A program made the position numbers and the translations under genes. From an uncultured Clostridia bacterium (lineage in GTDB: Bacteria > Bacillota > Clostridia > TANB77 > CAG-508), in the NCBI GenBank assembly GCA_934119935.1, contig CAKOSX010000009.1, positions 1 to 56,040 of the forward strand: a stretch of DNA of 56,040 nucleotides. The letters run 5' to 3'. Each line of letters begins with the position of its first letter. The first letter of the stretch is position 1. Below the pieces are notes generated by a model. The model ran no database searches, was not told the DNA's origin, and saw only the letters and a program-made list of their open reading frames with translations. Shown piece after piece: positions 7,929 to 16,548 of the stretch.

Positions 7929-8705
7929 ATGAGACTTTATTTTAAATATGTTGCGATGCAACTAAAAGCAGATTTAGAGTATAAAAAGGCATTTGCTTTA
8001 TCATTATTTTTTAAGATGCTGTCAGCTATATCTGCACTTGTTTCAATAGTATTTCTATTTGATAAGTTTGGAAGCCTTGTAGATTATAAGTTTGAGGATG
8101 TTTTAATATGCTTTGTAATGTCTTTTCTAGGATTTTCATTAGCAGAATGCTTTTTCAGAAGCTTTGACCATTTCGACAGGATATTATCGAACGGAGAATT
8201 TGATAGAATTTTGGTTAGACCTAGAAGCGTAATTTTGCAGGTGCTTGGTTCAGAGGTAGAATTTAATAGAATAGGTAGAGCTGTTGTAGCTATAGTGACG
8301 TTTATTATATTACTTGCTATTAAGCCGGAGCTTTTGCAACCGACTAAATTAATAACATTAATTTTAATGATAGTTGGAAACATTGTGGTATATGCAGCTT
8401 TATTTATTCTTAAGGCAGGAATAACGTTTTTTACGACTCAAAGTTTAGAAATTATGAATATTTTTACAGATGGTGCAAGAGATCTAACACAGTACCCACT
8501 AAGCATATATCAAAAATGGGTACAAAATTTATTTACATACATAATTCCAATTGCGTTAGTGAACTATTATCCTTTACTATATGTAATTGGGAAAACTAGC
8601 AACAAACTTTATATGTTACTACCAGTTGTTGCAATGATATTCGTTATACCATGTTATGCGATATGGTGTGTAGGGTTAAAAAAATATAAGTCTACTGGGT
8701 CATAA
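7929..8705 (+). CDS. ABC-2 family transporter permease, second subunit
   Basis: This 258-aa protein has six predicted membrane segments and the family features LFFKMLSAISALVSIVF near the N-terminus and LTQYPLSIY in the loop before the fifth segment. It is the DUF990-type partner of the permease at 6926. GAAGGGAGC precedes the ATG. The operon ends at this gene, followed by a repeat and a long hairpin element. Confidence 0.83.
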   Translation: MRLYFKYVAMQLKADLEYKKAFALSLFFKMLSAISALVSIVFLFDKFGSLVDYKFEDVLICFVMSFLGFSLAECFFRSFDHFDRILSNGEFDRILVRPRSVILQVLGSEVEFNRIGRAVVAIVTFIILLAIKPELLQPTKLITLILMIVGNIVVYAALFILKAGITFFTTQSLEIMNIFTDGARDLTQYPLSIYQKWVQNLFTYIIPIALVNYYPLLYVIGKTSNKLYMLLPVVAMIFVIPCYAIWCVGLKKYKSTGS

Positions 8706-8709
8706 ACGT

Positions 8710-8740
8710 GTACAATTTGGGGACGGAGAAAAAAATGTAC
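8710..8740 (+). repeat. Repeat family 1, copy 2
   Basis: GTACAA...GGGGACGGAG...ATGTAC, 31 bp, five bases after the permease stop. With the inverted copy 3 (8895-8925) it brackets hairpin element A. Confidence 0.85.
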
Positions 8741-8760
8741 AAAGTTTCTGTCCATATATA

Positions 8761-8877
8761 ACAGCAATACCATGATATTTTAAAAACAAAACCGGCAGTG
8801 CGCCTTTGAGGGGGACGATCGGAGCCCCGACCAAGCACAACGTGTTGAGCTTTTATAAAATATCATGGTATTGCTGT
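8761..8877 (+). repeat. Hairpin element A (conserved core with long unique arms)
   Basis: Arms 8761-8785 and 8853-8877 are complementary at 24 of 25 positions. Between them lies a core found in two other places (B at 38519-38634, C at 33022-33129 on the other strand). The core includes GCAGTGCGCC, TTTGAGGGG, AGCCCCGACCAAGCACAACG and GTG-T-GAG. A T-rich stretch follows on the + strand. It lies between convergent genes, so it may act as a terminator, but the conserved core suggests a structured RNA or a small mobile element. Confidence 0.8.
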
Positions 8878-8894
8878 TTTTATTATTATTGAAT

Positions 8895-8925
8895 GTACAT
8901 TTTTTTCTCCGTCCCCGAATTGTAC
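8895..8925 (-). repeat. Repeat family 1, copy 3 (inverted)
   Basis: The same 31-bp unit as copy 2 in opposite orientation, so that 8710-8925 is one large interrupted palindrome enclosing hairpin element A. Confidence 0.85.
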
Positions 8926-8940
8926 AGGATTGTACCAATA

Positions 8941-9795
8941 TTAATCTAATAATTTCATAAAGAAGTGTTCTGTGCTGATTTCAGGGACCCTATTGTTTCT
9001 TTTTAAAAGATACAAACAATTAGGATCTTTTGTTATTATGTTTATACCACTTGTGCATGATAGGCTTGCTTTAAATCCAAGGTCTTTTACAATTGAATTA
9101 GATTCTTTAGAGACTGCTCCGAATGGATATGTAAATGTATTGGGCTGATATCCATTGCAATTATTTCTAAATTCTTCTTGTAGTTTATTTAAGTCATTGC
9201 TTAAAAAATTAGAATAGTGTTCAGTACTTTCAGAAGAAGTTTTTTTACAACCGTTTCTACCATTATTCATAGAATGCGAATTATATGTATGGTTTTGAAA
9301 TTCAATACAACCATCAGTCATTAATTCATTTATATCTTTCCAACGTAAATAACCATAATTAGGATTGGCTTCGTCTGACTCTGTATATCTATCGGAATAC
9401 TCTCCAACAATTGAAATTACGGCTTTCATATTGTATTTGTGAAGAAGCGGGACTGCATAACTTAAATTATTATAATAACCATCATCGAATGTAATGATGA
9501 TAGGCTTTTCAGGAAGCGGAGCATTGTTATAAACGTAATCTATTAGTTCGGTCATTGTAATTGTAGAATAACCTTTGCTTTGAATATACTTCAAGTCCTC
9601 TTCAAAAATGTTTGGATGAACAATATAAGTACTTTTCTGAGATTTTAACAGGCTGTGGTACATTATAATAGGTAACTCAATTTCATCATCACTTTTAGCA
9701 AATGAAAAGCTAAATAAAAATGAAAACAGAGAAACCATAGCTGTAAAACTTAAAATAATTTTATAATTAAATCTAATAACTTTTAAAATTTTCAT
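8941..9795 (-). CDS. Polysaccharide deacetylase (NodB domain)
   Basis: This 284-aa protein has an N-terminal signal or anchor (about residues 10-33, ending FSFAKS). The NodB-homology domain shows IIMYHSL, the TFDDGYYNN motif with the metal-binding/catalytic Asp pair, and NHTYNSH carrying the metal His residues. Such enzymes remove N-acetyl groups from peptidoglycan or other cell-surface polysaccharides outside the membrane. It is a single gene convergent with the ABC operon, and divergent from the DAACS symporter gene. Confidence 0.88.
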   Translation of the reverse strand: MKILKVIRFNYKIILSFTAMVSLFSFLFSFSFAKSDDEIELPIIMYHSLLKSQKSTYIVHPNIFEEDLKYIQSKGYSTITMTELIDYVYNNAPLPEKPIIITFDDGYYNNLSYAVPLLHKYNMKAVISIVGEYSDRYTESDEANPNYGYLRWKDINELMTDGCIEFQNHTYNSHSMNNGRNGCKKTSSESTEHYSNFLSNDLNKLQEEFRNNCNGYQPNTFTYPFGAVSKESNSIVKDLGFKASLSCTSGINIITKDPNCLYLLKRNNRVPEISTEHFFMKLLD

Positions 9796-10014
9796 ATTAA
9801 ATAATATGCGATAAATGAAATTTAATGAATATATATAATTTCAATTTATAATAGATATATAATCAATGATTAACAGTCTTTCAATTTATGTTTGTTGCAT
9901 AAGAATATTTTCAAACCCCTTGCAATATTAATGTAACAGTTATATAATAATCTACGAATTAGGAGATATAATTATATTTCCTTAATAACGCTTCTTTTTT
10001 AAGGAGAAAGTATT

Positions 10015-11262
10015 ATGAAAAAATTTTTAAAAACGTACAAGTCAGTTATTATACTTTTGGCTGCGATAATAATTGGCGCTATTGTGGGGATAGCATTTAA
10101 AGAAAAAGCAGCTGTCTTAAAACCCTTTGGGGATATCTTCCTAAATTTACTATTTGTAGTAATAGTTCCGCTTATATTCTTAAGTATCACAACATCAATT
10201 GCAAAAATTAAACAACCAAAGAGACTAGGGAAAATAATGATTACTATTTTCTGTGTGTTTATAGTAATGTCGTTAGTTTCTGTTCTTGTTGGAGTTTTAT
10301 CGACGTATTCGTTTAAGCTTGTAAATACTGATGATGGAGCAAAAATAAGAGCCGAGTTGGAAGAACAAAGTGGAACAGCGGAAACCACGGAAACGGAAGA
10401 TTTAAATATTTTAGAGAGAACTGTAAATGTACTTACAGTAAGTGATTTTAACAAACTATTATCAAAAGAAAATATAATTGCAATTGTTGTATTTTCAATT
10501 TTATTTGGAATTGCAATAAAAATGGCTGGTGAAAAAGGAGAACTACTCGAAGAAGTTCTAGAATCAGCGTACACTGTTATGTTGAAATTTGTACAATTAA
10601 TATCGTACTATTCGCCAATCGGATTGGGATGCTATTTTGCAGTGCTAGTTGGAACATTTGGTGGTCAAATTGCACTAGGATATGCTAAAACTTTTGTAAT
10701 ATATACATTAGTATCTATTGTTTATTATGTGGTTGCTTATTCTTTATATGCATTTATAGCAGGAGGAAAGAAAGGCGTAGTAGCAATGTGGAAGAACATT
10801 GTATCACCAACAGTTGTAGCCTTAGCAACATGTTCGTCTGCTGCTGCAATACCATCAAATACAGAGGCTGCAAAAAGAATAGGAGTTTCTGGAGACATTG
10901 CAGAAACAACGGTACCTCTTGGAACGAGTTTTCATAAAGATGGTTCAATAATTGGATCTGTTTTCAAGATAATGTTTTTAGTATGTTTGTTTGGAACTAG
11001 TGCAAGCATATGGCAGGTTATGATTGTGGCATTAATTGCTAACTTATTAGTTACCGCAGTGCCAATAGGCGGTGGAACAATATCCGAAATGATGATTCTA
11101 TCTATGATGGGCTACCCGGTAGCAGCATTACCAATACTTACAATGGTTGCAACAATAATAGATGCACCGGCAACAGTATTAAATTCAGTAGGAGATTCAG
11201 TAGCTTCAATGATGGTTGCAAGAGTTGTAGACGGAAAAAATTGGATGGAAAAAAATAAGTAA
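10015..11262 (+). CDS. Dicarboxylate/amino acid:cation symporter (DAACS family)
   Basis: This 415-aa membrane protein has the SLC1/GltPh fold. Landmarks are an N-terminal transmembrane bundle, the serine-rich re-entrant loop ATCSSAAAIPSNTEAAKRIG (about residue 268 on), PLGTSFHKDGS in TM7, and the second re-entrant loop GGGTISEMMIL with DAPATVLNSVGD in TM8. It takes up glutamate, aspartate, dicarboxylates or a related amino acid with Na+ or H+. The last Asn-x-x-x-Asp motif binds substrate in the family. AAGGAG precedes the ATG. It converges with eno through a shared terminator. Confidence 0.92.
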   Translation: MKKFLKTYKSVIILLAAIIIGAIVGIAFKEKAAVLKPFGDIFLNLLFVVIVPLIFLSITTSIAKIKQPKRLGKIMITIFCVFIVMSLVSVLVGVLSTYSFKLVNTDDGAKIRAELEEQSGTAETTETEDLNILERTVNVLTVSDFNKLLSKENIIAIVVFSILFGIAIKMAGEKGELLEEVLESAYTVMLKFVQLISYYSPIGLGCYFAVLVGTFGGQIALGYAKTFVIYTLVSIVYYVVAYSLYAFIAGGKKGVVAMWKNIVSPTVVALATCSSAAAIPSNTEAAKRIGVSGDIAETTVPLGTSFHKDGSIIGSVFKIMFLVCLFGTSASIWQVMIVALIANLLVTAVPIGGGTISEMMILSMMGYPVAALPILTMVATIIDAPATVLNSVGDSVASMMVARVVDGKNWMEKNK

Positions 11263-11280
11263 ATATAAGATAAAATAAGT

Positions 11281-11325
11281 AAACCATTTAGTATGCATTT
11301 TAAAGCATCTAAATGGTTTAAATTT
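11281..11325. terminator. Bidirectional terminator between the symporter and eno
   Basis: AAACCATTTA-GATGC-like arms at 11281-11296 and 11305-11319 pair around a loop of TTTTAAA-type sequence, with A/T runs on both sides. It is placed between convergent genes. Confidence 0.8.
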
Positions 11326-12593
11326 TATACGGTGAGCTCATACTCAATGTTTAATAGCCTGTTGTATTTAGCAACTCTGTCGGTTCTGCATGGAGCTCCT
11401 GATTTTATTTGACCTATATTTGTTGCAACGGCAAGATCAGCTATGGTTGAATCTTCTGTTTCTCCGGATCTGTGGGAAATGATGGCTTTATAACCATTAG
11501 ATTTAGCAAGCTCAATAGCATCAAGAGTTTCTGTTAATGTGCCAATTTGATTTGGCTTAATTAAAATGCAATTTGCAACTTTTAAATTAATTCCTTTTTT
11601 TAGTCTAGATACATTAGTAACAAATAAATCGTCGCCTACAAGTTGAACTTTTGAGCCGATTTTCTCGGTTAAAATTTTCCAAGAATTCCAATCTTCTTCT
11701 GCAAGGGCATCTTCTACTGAAACGATAGGGTAAGTGTCTACAAGATGACAAATGTAGTCAACCATTTCATCTTTACTCTTAATTTCCCCAGTTTTCCAGA
11801 ATAAATATCCATCTTTGTTTTGCTTTCTGGCTTCATCAAACATTTCTGTAGCCGCTACATCTAAGGCGATTCCAACATCTGTTTTTGGCTTATATCCGGC
11901 CTTTTGTATAGCTTCTACAATTAATTCTAAAGCCTCTTCCGAAGATTGAAGATTTGGAGCAAAACCACCTTCGTCTCCAACAGATGTTGATAGTTCTTTT
12001 GATTTTAATATTTTTTTTAGGTTTTGATATACCATTACTCCAATTTCTAATTTTTCTGCAAATGTTTTTCCTCCTGATGGAACAATCATAAATTCTTGTA
12101 TGCTCAAATTGTTATCTGAGTGTTTACCTCCATTCAAAATATTCATCATTGGCGTAGGAAGTAGATGAGCATTTGTTCCACCAATATAAGAATAAAGAGG
12201 GGTACCAAGAGAATTACTTGCAGCTCTACAGCAAGCTAAAGACACACCTAAAATAGCGTTAGCACCTAAATCAGATTTGTTCGGAGTTGCATCTAATTTT
12301 ATTAGAAAATTATCGATTGCTCTTTGATCATAAACATTCATTCCAACTATCTTTTTAGCGATAATTGAATTTACGTTTGATACTGCCTCTGTTACGCCCT
12401 TTCCGTTATATCTCATTTCATCCGTATCTCGCAATTCGACTGCCTCGAAGCTACCTGTTGAGGCTCCTGATGGGACTATTGCAATACCAGAAAATCCACC
12501 TTCGGTAACAACCTCGACTTGAACAGTAGGATTTCCTCGAGAGTCTAAAACCTCTAAGGCGTGAACACTTAGAATACCTAAATAATCTTTCAT
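11325..12593 (-). CDS. eno: Enolase (phosphopyruvate hydratase)
   Basis: This 422-aa protein interconverts 2-phosphoglycerate and phosphoenolpyruvate in glycolysis. Landmarks are ALEVLDSRGNPTVQVEV, the PSGASTG loop, SVGDEGGFAPNL, the Mg2+ ligands in ALDVAATE, SVEDALAEEDW and VGDDLFVTN, and the KPNQIGT and SHRSGETED loops. Length fits the family (about 430 aa). The TACCTCC complement upstream of the ATG (12602-12608) is its ribosome binding site. It is transcribed alone. Confidence 0.97.
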   Translation of the reverse strand: MKDYLGILSVHALEVLDSRGNPTVQVEVVTEGGFSGIAIVPSGASTGSFEAVELRDTDEMRYNGKGVTEAVSNVNSIIAKKIVGMNVYDQRAIDNFLIKLDATPNKSDLGANAILGVSLACCRAASNSLGTPLYSYIGGTNAHLLPTPMMNILNGGKHSDNNLSIQEFMIVPSGGKTFAEKLEIGVMVYQNLKKILKSKELSTSVGDEGGFAPNLQSSEEALELIVEAIQKAGYKPKTDVGIALDVAATEMFDEARKQNKDGYLFWKTGEIKSKDEMVDYICHLVDTYPIVSVEDALAEEDWNSWKILTEKIGSKVQLVGDDLFVTNVSRLKKGINLKVANCILIKPNQIGTLTETLDAIELAKSNGYKAIISHRSGETEDSTIADLAVATNIGQIKSGAPCRTDRVAKYNRLLNIEYELTV

Positions 12594-12702
12594 AAATTAA
12601 TACCTCCAATGATAGTAGTATTAACAAAATGTGGAAAAAAATACAAGAAATTTTAAAAATAGACTTGACAAACAGCAAACAAATGTTTATAATAAACGCA
12701 GA

Positions 12703-12749
12703 TAAAAACAGGAATATAATCAATAACCTACTCATTGAAACATTCCTGC
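12703..12749 (-). terminator. Terminator of the tRNA-Gln gene
   Basis: On the minus strand CAGGAAT (12749-12743) pairs with ATTCCTG (12715-12709), followed by T5. It lies just downstream of the tRNA. Confidence 0.75.
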
Positions 12750-12756
12750 TGAAATT

Positions 12757-12831
12757 TGGTTGGGATGGTGTGATTCGAACACACGCATATCGGAGTCAGA
12801 GTCCGAGGCCTTACCGCTTGGCGACATCCCA
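12757..12831 (-). tRNA. tRNA-Gln(CTG)
   Basis: A 75-nt cloverleaf with encoded CCA. TGGGATG pairs with CATCCCA in the acceptor. The anticodon stem TCGGA/TCCGA encloses the loop CTCTGAC, giving anticodon CTG, which reads CAG. The T loop is TTCGAAT. The body resembles bacterial tRNA-Gln (GCCAAGCGGTAAGGC D arm). A protein reading frame overlapping it on the + strand is spurious. Confidence 0.92.
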
Positions 12832-12943
12832 ATATAATTTAACAAATAACAAAATATATAATACCACAAAAAAATATAAAAAGCTAGTCTTTAAAAAAAT
12901 TTTTATATATTATATAATAAAAAATAAAAAGTGGAGTAAAAAT

Positions 12944-13753
12944 ATGAATAGGGCAATGATATTAGATAAGTATTCAAATGATGAAGATAGGCTTTTGGCG
13001 GCTAAATTGCTTGATAAAATTACCTTAGTGAAAACGAGAAATCAAATAGTTAGCACGGATTTTCTTGACATGTACCAGAAGAAAATTAGTGAAGAAATAT
13101 TAAAAATGTCAGGAGAAGAAAATTATACATATTATTTTGCGTGTAAAGGAGCTGAAAAAGCGTTATTAATTATATATCCAGATAAGTATAAAGAATTGAT
13201 TGAAGAAAATAGATTTAACTATTCTCAATTTGTTAAGGCAATAAGAATTGCATTACCAAATGAACTAAAAAATACATATGTACATAGGGATTATTTAAGC
13301 GGAATTATGAAATTAGGAATAAAAAGAGAAAAAGTTGGAGATATATTGGTCTTTGATGATGGTGCAGATATTGTGGTAAGACCTGAAATATGCGAATTTA
13401 TTATTAATAATCTACAGCAACTCACTAGGTTCAGCAAGTCAAGAATATTTGAAATAGATGAAAAAAGTATAAGAGAGCCAGAAATAAAAACTCAAGAAAT
13501 CAGAATTGTAGTTCAATCTATGAGATTAGACGCTATTATAGCAGAATTAGCCAATTGTTCTAGAAATAATGCGAGTGAAATAATCGAAAATCAACGAGTA
13601 TTTGTAAATTATGAGAACGAAGTAAGAAACACCAAGATAGTTAATGAAGATGATGTAATTGTAATACGTGGTAAAGGAAAATTTCTAATAAAACAAATAG
13701 ATGGTACTACCAAAAAAGGGAAAATGGTTATTAATGTAGAACATTATATATAA
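12944..13753 (+). CDS. ylmH: YlmH-type S4-domain RNA-binding protein
   Basis: This 269-aa protein has a YlmH-like N-terminal region with YLSGIMKLGIKREKVGDILV (about residue 105-125) and a C-terminal S4 domain around LDAIIAELANCSRNNASEIIENQRVFVN. In Firmicutes YlmH is encoded in the division-cell wall cluster and is linked to rescue of stalled ribosomes; here it is apart from ftsZ. Start ATG 12944 follows GTGGAG. An open frame extends upstream across the tRNA but is not coding. Confidence 0.85.
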   Translation: MNRAMILDKYSNDEDRLLAAKLLDKITLVKTRNQIVSTDFLDMYQKKISEEILKMSGEENYTYYFACKGAEKALLIIYPDKYKELIEENRFNYSQFVKAIRIALPNELKNTYVHRDYLSGIMKLGIKREKVGDILVFDDGADIVVRPEICEFIINNLQQLTRFSKSRIFEIDEKSIREPEIKTQEIRIVVQSMRLDAIIAELANCSRNNASEIIENQRVFVNYENEVRNTKIVNEDDVIVIRGKGKFLIKQIDGTTKKGKMVINVEHYI

Positions 13754-13778
13754 AGACATTATATGAGGAGAGTTACAA

Positions 13779-13994
13779 ATGAGTAAAGACTATTATTGGG
13801 ATGAGAAAGACGATGAAAAATATAATAAAATCAAAGCACAAGTTAACTATCAGAACATGGACTTTGAAAACGTAAGGAATTTTTCAAATCTAATAGAAAA
13901 AGTAATAAAGGTATTAGCAATTCCAGCAATAATAATAGGCCTTGGAGTACTAGTGTTTATAGGCTATGAGGTTATTAAAATTTGGAAATTTTAA
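13779..13994 (+). CDS. Small membrane protein of unknown function
   Basis: A 71-aa protein with a charged N-terminal part (MSKDYYWDEKDDEKYNK) and one hydrophobic segment at about residues 45-67 (VLAIPAIIIGLGVLVFIGYEV). GAGGAG precedes the ATG. It follows ylmH by 25 bases and is probably co-transcribed. I do not recognise a family. Confidence 0.7.
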   Translation: MSKDYYWDEKDDEKYNKIKAQVNYQNMDFENVRNFSNLIEKVIKVLAIPAIIIGLGVLVFIGYEVIKIWKF

Positions 13995-14077
13995 ACAATG
14001 AAAATTATGGTTAAGTAAAGGTTGAAAAATTGAAATCATTTTGATATATTTAGTAAAACTAAATTGGAGGTAAAAAA

Positions 14078-14749
14078 ATGAGATTAGTAGAACCATGGAT
14101 AAAAGTTGAAAAATTTGATGGCGTAAAGATTATGAAAAGAATAGAAAGAGCATGCAGAACTTGTTATCGTTCAGAAGATAAAATAAGTGAAGATAGCTAT
14201 AAAAATTTACTTACAAATTGCCTTAACAGAGGACATGAGTCTGTACTTGAACATGAAAAAATAACAGTTAGAATATACAGTGATATAGGTTCTTATAAAG
14301 ATTTGACGAGGCATAGATTTGCGAGTTTCTCAGTAGAATCGACTAGATATTGTAGCTATAATAAAGATAAGTATGGAAACGAAATAGCTATTATAGATCC
14401 AGTATACATAGAAGATAAAGAAGTATATGCAACTTGGAAAAATGCAATGGAAGAAATGGAAAAGTCGTATATGAAAATGAAGGAGTTGGGAGCTACAACA
14501 GATATGTGTAGAGAAATATTACCTCATTCGACTGCAGCAGAATATACGATGACGGCTAATATAAGAGAATGGAAGCATATTTTAGAATTAAGAACTACTA
14601 ATCATGTACATCCAGCAATAAGACAAATATTAATTCCTTTATTAATGCTTTTTAAAGAACAAATGCCAGAAATATTTGGAGACATAGAGTATGATACGGA
14701 GTTTAATCCAAAATATTATGCAAAATTAACTGTAGAAGAAGATGTATAG
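14078..14749 (+). CDS. thyX: FAD-dependent thymidylate synthase
   Basis: This 223-aa protein makes dTMP from dUMP using methylenetetrahydrofolate and reduced flavin. It has the ThyX motif RHRFASFSVESTRY (about residue 78; family consensus RHRxxSxxxxSxR), CREILPHSTAAEYTMTANIREW and the C-terminal HPAIRQIL block. Length is typical. TTGGAGG precedes the ATG. It lies directly upstream of folD, which interconverts methylene- and formyl-tetrahydrofolate, so the pair is functionally coherent. Confidence 0.95.
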   Translation: MRLVEPWIKVEKFDGVKIMKRIERACRTCYRSEDKISEDSYKNLLTNCLNRGHESVLEHEKITVRIYSDIGSYKDLTRHRFASFSVESTRYCSYNKDKYGNEIAIIDPVYIEDKEVYATWKNAMEEMEKSYMKMKELGATTDMCREILPHSTAAEYTMTANIREWKHILELRTTNHVHPAIRQILIPLLMLFKEQMPEIFGDIEYDTEFNPKYYAKLTVEEDV

Positions 14750-14778
14750 TAAAAACTAAAGTATTAGGAGAATGTGAA

Positions 14779-15630
14779 ATGTATCAAATAATTGATGGAA
14801 AAGAATTAGCAAGAAGCATAAGAGGAGAGGTAAAAAAAGAGGTAGATAACCTAAGAGAGAAAAACATAATACCCAAGCTGGCTGTTATAATGGTGGGGGA
14901 TAACAGTGCATCGAAGGTTTATGTAAAAAATAAAAGCAAAGCGTGCCAAGAATGTGGCGTAGAATTTGAAGAAATATTGTTAGATGCTAATACTAGCATG
15001 GAAACATTATTGAGTATAATAGATAAATTAAACGAAAGAACAGACATTAATGGAATATTATTGCAAAGTCCAATTCCACATGGGTTAAACATTCAAGAGG
15101 CATTCGAGAGAATTAGCTATAAAAAAGACGTAGATGGATTTAATCCTGTGAATGTTGGTAAGCTAATGATAGGAGAAGATACATTTATATCATGTACTCC
15201 ATATGGAATAATAAAGATGTTAGAAGCATATAACATCGAAATTGAAGGAAAACATGCTGTAATCATTGGAAGAAGCAATATAGTTGGAAAGCCTTTGGTG
15301 CAATGCCTGCTAAGAAAAAATGCTACTGTTACTATTTGTCATTCGAAAACAAGAGATATATCACAAATAACAAAGACTGCCGATATACTAATATCTGCGG
15401 TAGGAAGAGTGAATATGGTTACATCTGAAATGGTTAAAGAAGGTGCGGTCGTTATAGATGTAGGAATGAATAGAAATGATAATGGTAAATTAGTTGGTGA
15501 TGTAGATTTTGAAAAAGTGAAAGAAAAAGCATCATATATAACGCCGGTCCCAGGGGGAGTAGGACCAATGACAATAGCAATGCTGATGAATAATGTTGTT
15601 AAAGCAACAAAGATACAATACAACTTATAA
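14779..15630 (+). CDS. folD: Bifunctional methylene-THF dehydrogenase / methenyl-THF cyclohydrolase FolD
   Basis: This 283-aa enzyme carries the catalytic Lys region VGDNSASKVYVKNKSKAC, the GILLQSPIPHGL block, the KDVDGFNP motif, the NAD(P) site GRSNIVGKP and the PGGVGPMTIAML signature near the C-terminus. It supplies one-carbon units for purines and formyl-Met, and its substrate is used by the adjacent ThyX. AGGAG precedes the ATG, 30 bases after thyX. A terminator follows. Confidence 0.97.
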   Translation: MYQIIDGKELARSIRGEVKKEVDNLREKNIIPKLAVIMVGDNSASKVYVKNKSKACQECGVEFEEILLDANTSMETLLSIIDKLNERTDINGILLQSPIPHGLNIQEAFERISYKKDVDGFNPVNVGKLMIGEDTFISCTPYGIIKMLEAYNIEIEGKHAVIIGRSNIVGKPLVQCLLRKNATVTICHSKTRDISQITKTADILISAVGRVNMVTSEMVKEGAVVIDVGMNRNDNGKLVGDVDFEKVKEKASYITPVPGGVGPMTIAMLMNNVVKATKIQYNL

Positions 15631-15667
15631 TTAATTCGTAATATTTTAACTATATAATTTAAGGAAG

Positions 15668-15719
15668 AATAGGGAAATAAAGTGGTGATTAATAATAGCC
15701 ACTCTGTTTCCCTATTTTT
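15668..15719 (+). terminator. Terminator after folD
   Basis: AATAGGGAAA pairs with TTTCCCTATT (15707-15716) and AGTGG with CCACT inside, followed by T5. dprA begins 14 bases later. Confidence 0.87.
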
Positions 15720-15733
15720 CAGAAAGGAAAGAA

Positions 15734-16390
15734 ATGAAAATTGGAATTATAAAAATTGAGGATGCAAGATATCCAGAAAGACTAAGAAAAATTCATAATC
15801 CTCCTAAGCAGTTATATTATGCCGGTAACATTGATTTACTAGAAAAAAACAATATATTAGCGATAATTGGATGTAGAGATTATAGCGAATATGGGAAAAA
15901 TGTGGCTAAAAGATTTGCGTATGAACTATCAAAAAATGGAATAATTATAATAAGTGGAGCTGCTAGAGGAATAGATTCGTTTTCACACACAGGTTGTCTG
16001 ATGGCAAAAAAAGAAACAATAGCTGTTTTGGGGAATGGAATAAATTATATATACCCTCCAGAGAATAAAAGATTAGAAGAAAGTATAATAAAAAATAATG
16101 GTTTAATAATATCTGAATATAGTCCAGAAGCTAAACCGGATAAGTATACATTCCCCGCAAGGAATAGAATAATAAGTGGATTGTCGTCTGGGGTACTGGT
16201 TGTGGAGGCTAAAGAGAATAGTGGTAGTCTTATAACTGTTGATTTTGCACTAGAACAGGGAAAAGAAGTATATGTTATCCCAGGCGACATAAATAGAAAA
16301 AATGCAAAAGGAACAAATGAGCTAATAAAGCAAGGAGCAAAACTAGTAACAGGGATAAATGACATTTTAGAAGATTTTGTAAACATTTAA
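15734..16390 (+). CDS. dprA: DprA/Smf-type DNA-processing protein (short form)
   Basis: This 218-aa protein contains the DprA Rossmann domain: LAIIGCRDYSEYGK, the IIISGAARGIDSFSH loop, TIAVLGNGINYIYPPEN, FPARNRIISGLSSGVLVVEA and EVYVIPGDI. Typical DprA is about 360 aa with an N-terminal SAM-like and a C-terminal winged-helix domain; both are absent or reduced here. DprA loads RecA onto incoming single-stranded DNA. AAAGGAAAG precedes the ATG. Whether this short form works in transformation or has another nucleic-acid role is unknown. Confidence 0.85.
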   Translation: MKIGIIKIEDARYPERLRKIHNPPKQLYYAGNIDLLEKNNILAIIGCRDYSEYGKNVAKRFAYELSKNGIIIISGAARGIDSFSHTGCLMAKKETIAVLGNGINYIYPPENKRLEESIIKNNGLIISEYSPEAKPDKYTFPARNRIISGLSSGVLVVEAKENSGSLITVDFALEQGKEVYVIPGDINRKNAKGTNELIKQGAKLVTGINDILEDFVNI

Positions 16391-16484
16391 TCTGCTTTTG
16401 GACAATAATTTGAGCGGAAAAGCTTAATATTCCAGCAAAAAACTAAAGTACATGATACAAAATTTGATTATTTTGTTAAAAAGC

Positions 16485-16514
16485 TTTTACTTTTATTCAA
16501 ATATGTAATATAAT
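16485..16514 (+). promoter_or_regulatory. Probable promoter of the class A PBP gene
   Basis: TTTTAC (16485-16490) and TATAAT (16509-16514) have an 18-base spacer, about 35 bases before the ATG at 16549. Confidence 0.5.
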
Positions 16515-16548
16515 TAGTCCATGAATAAAAATAAGGAGGAGCATCTTA

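Noticed and set aside
12629..12943. Open reading frame running from 12629 into ylmH
   Set aside because: It crosses the tRNA-Gln gene and its terminator and has no homology; the real ylmH start is ATG 12944 behind GTGGAG.
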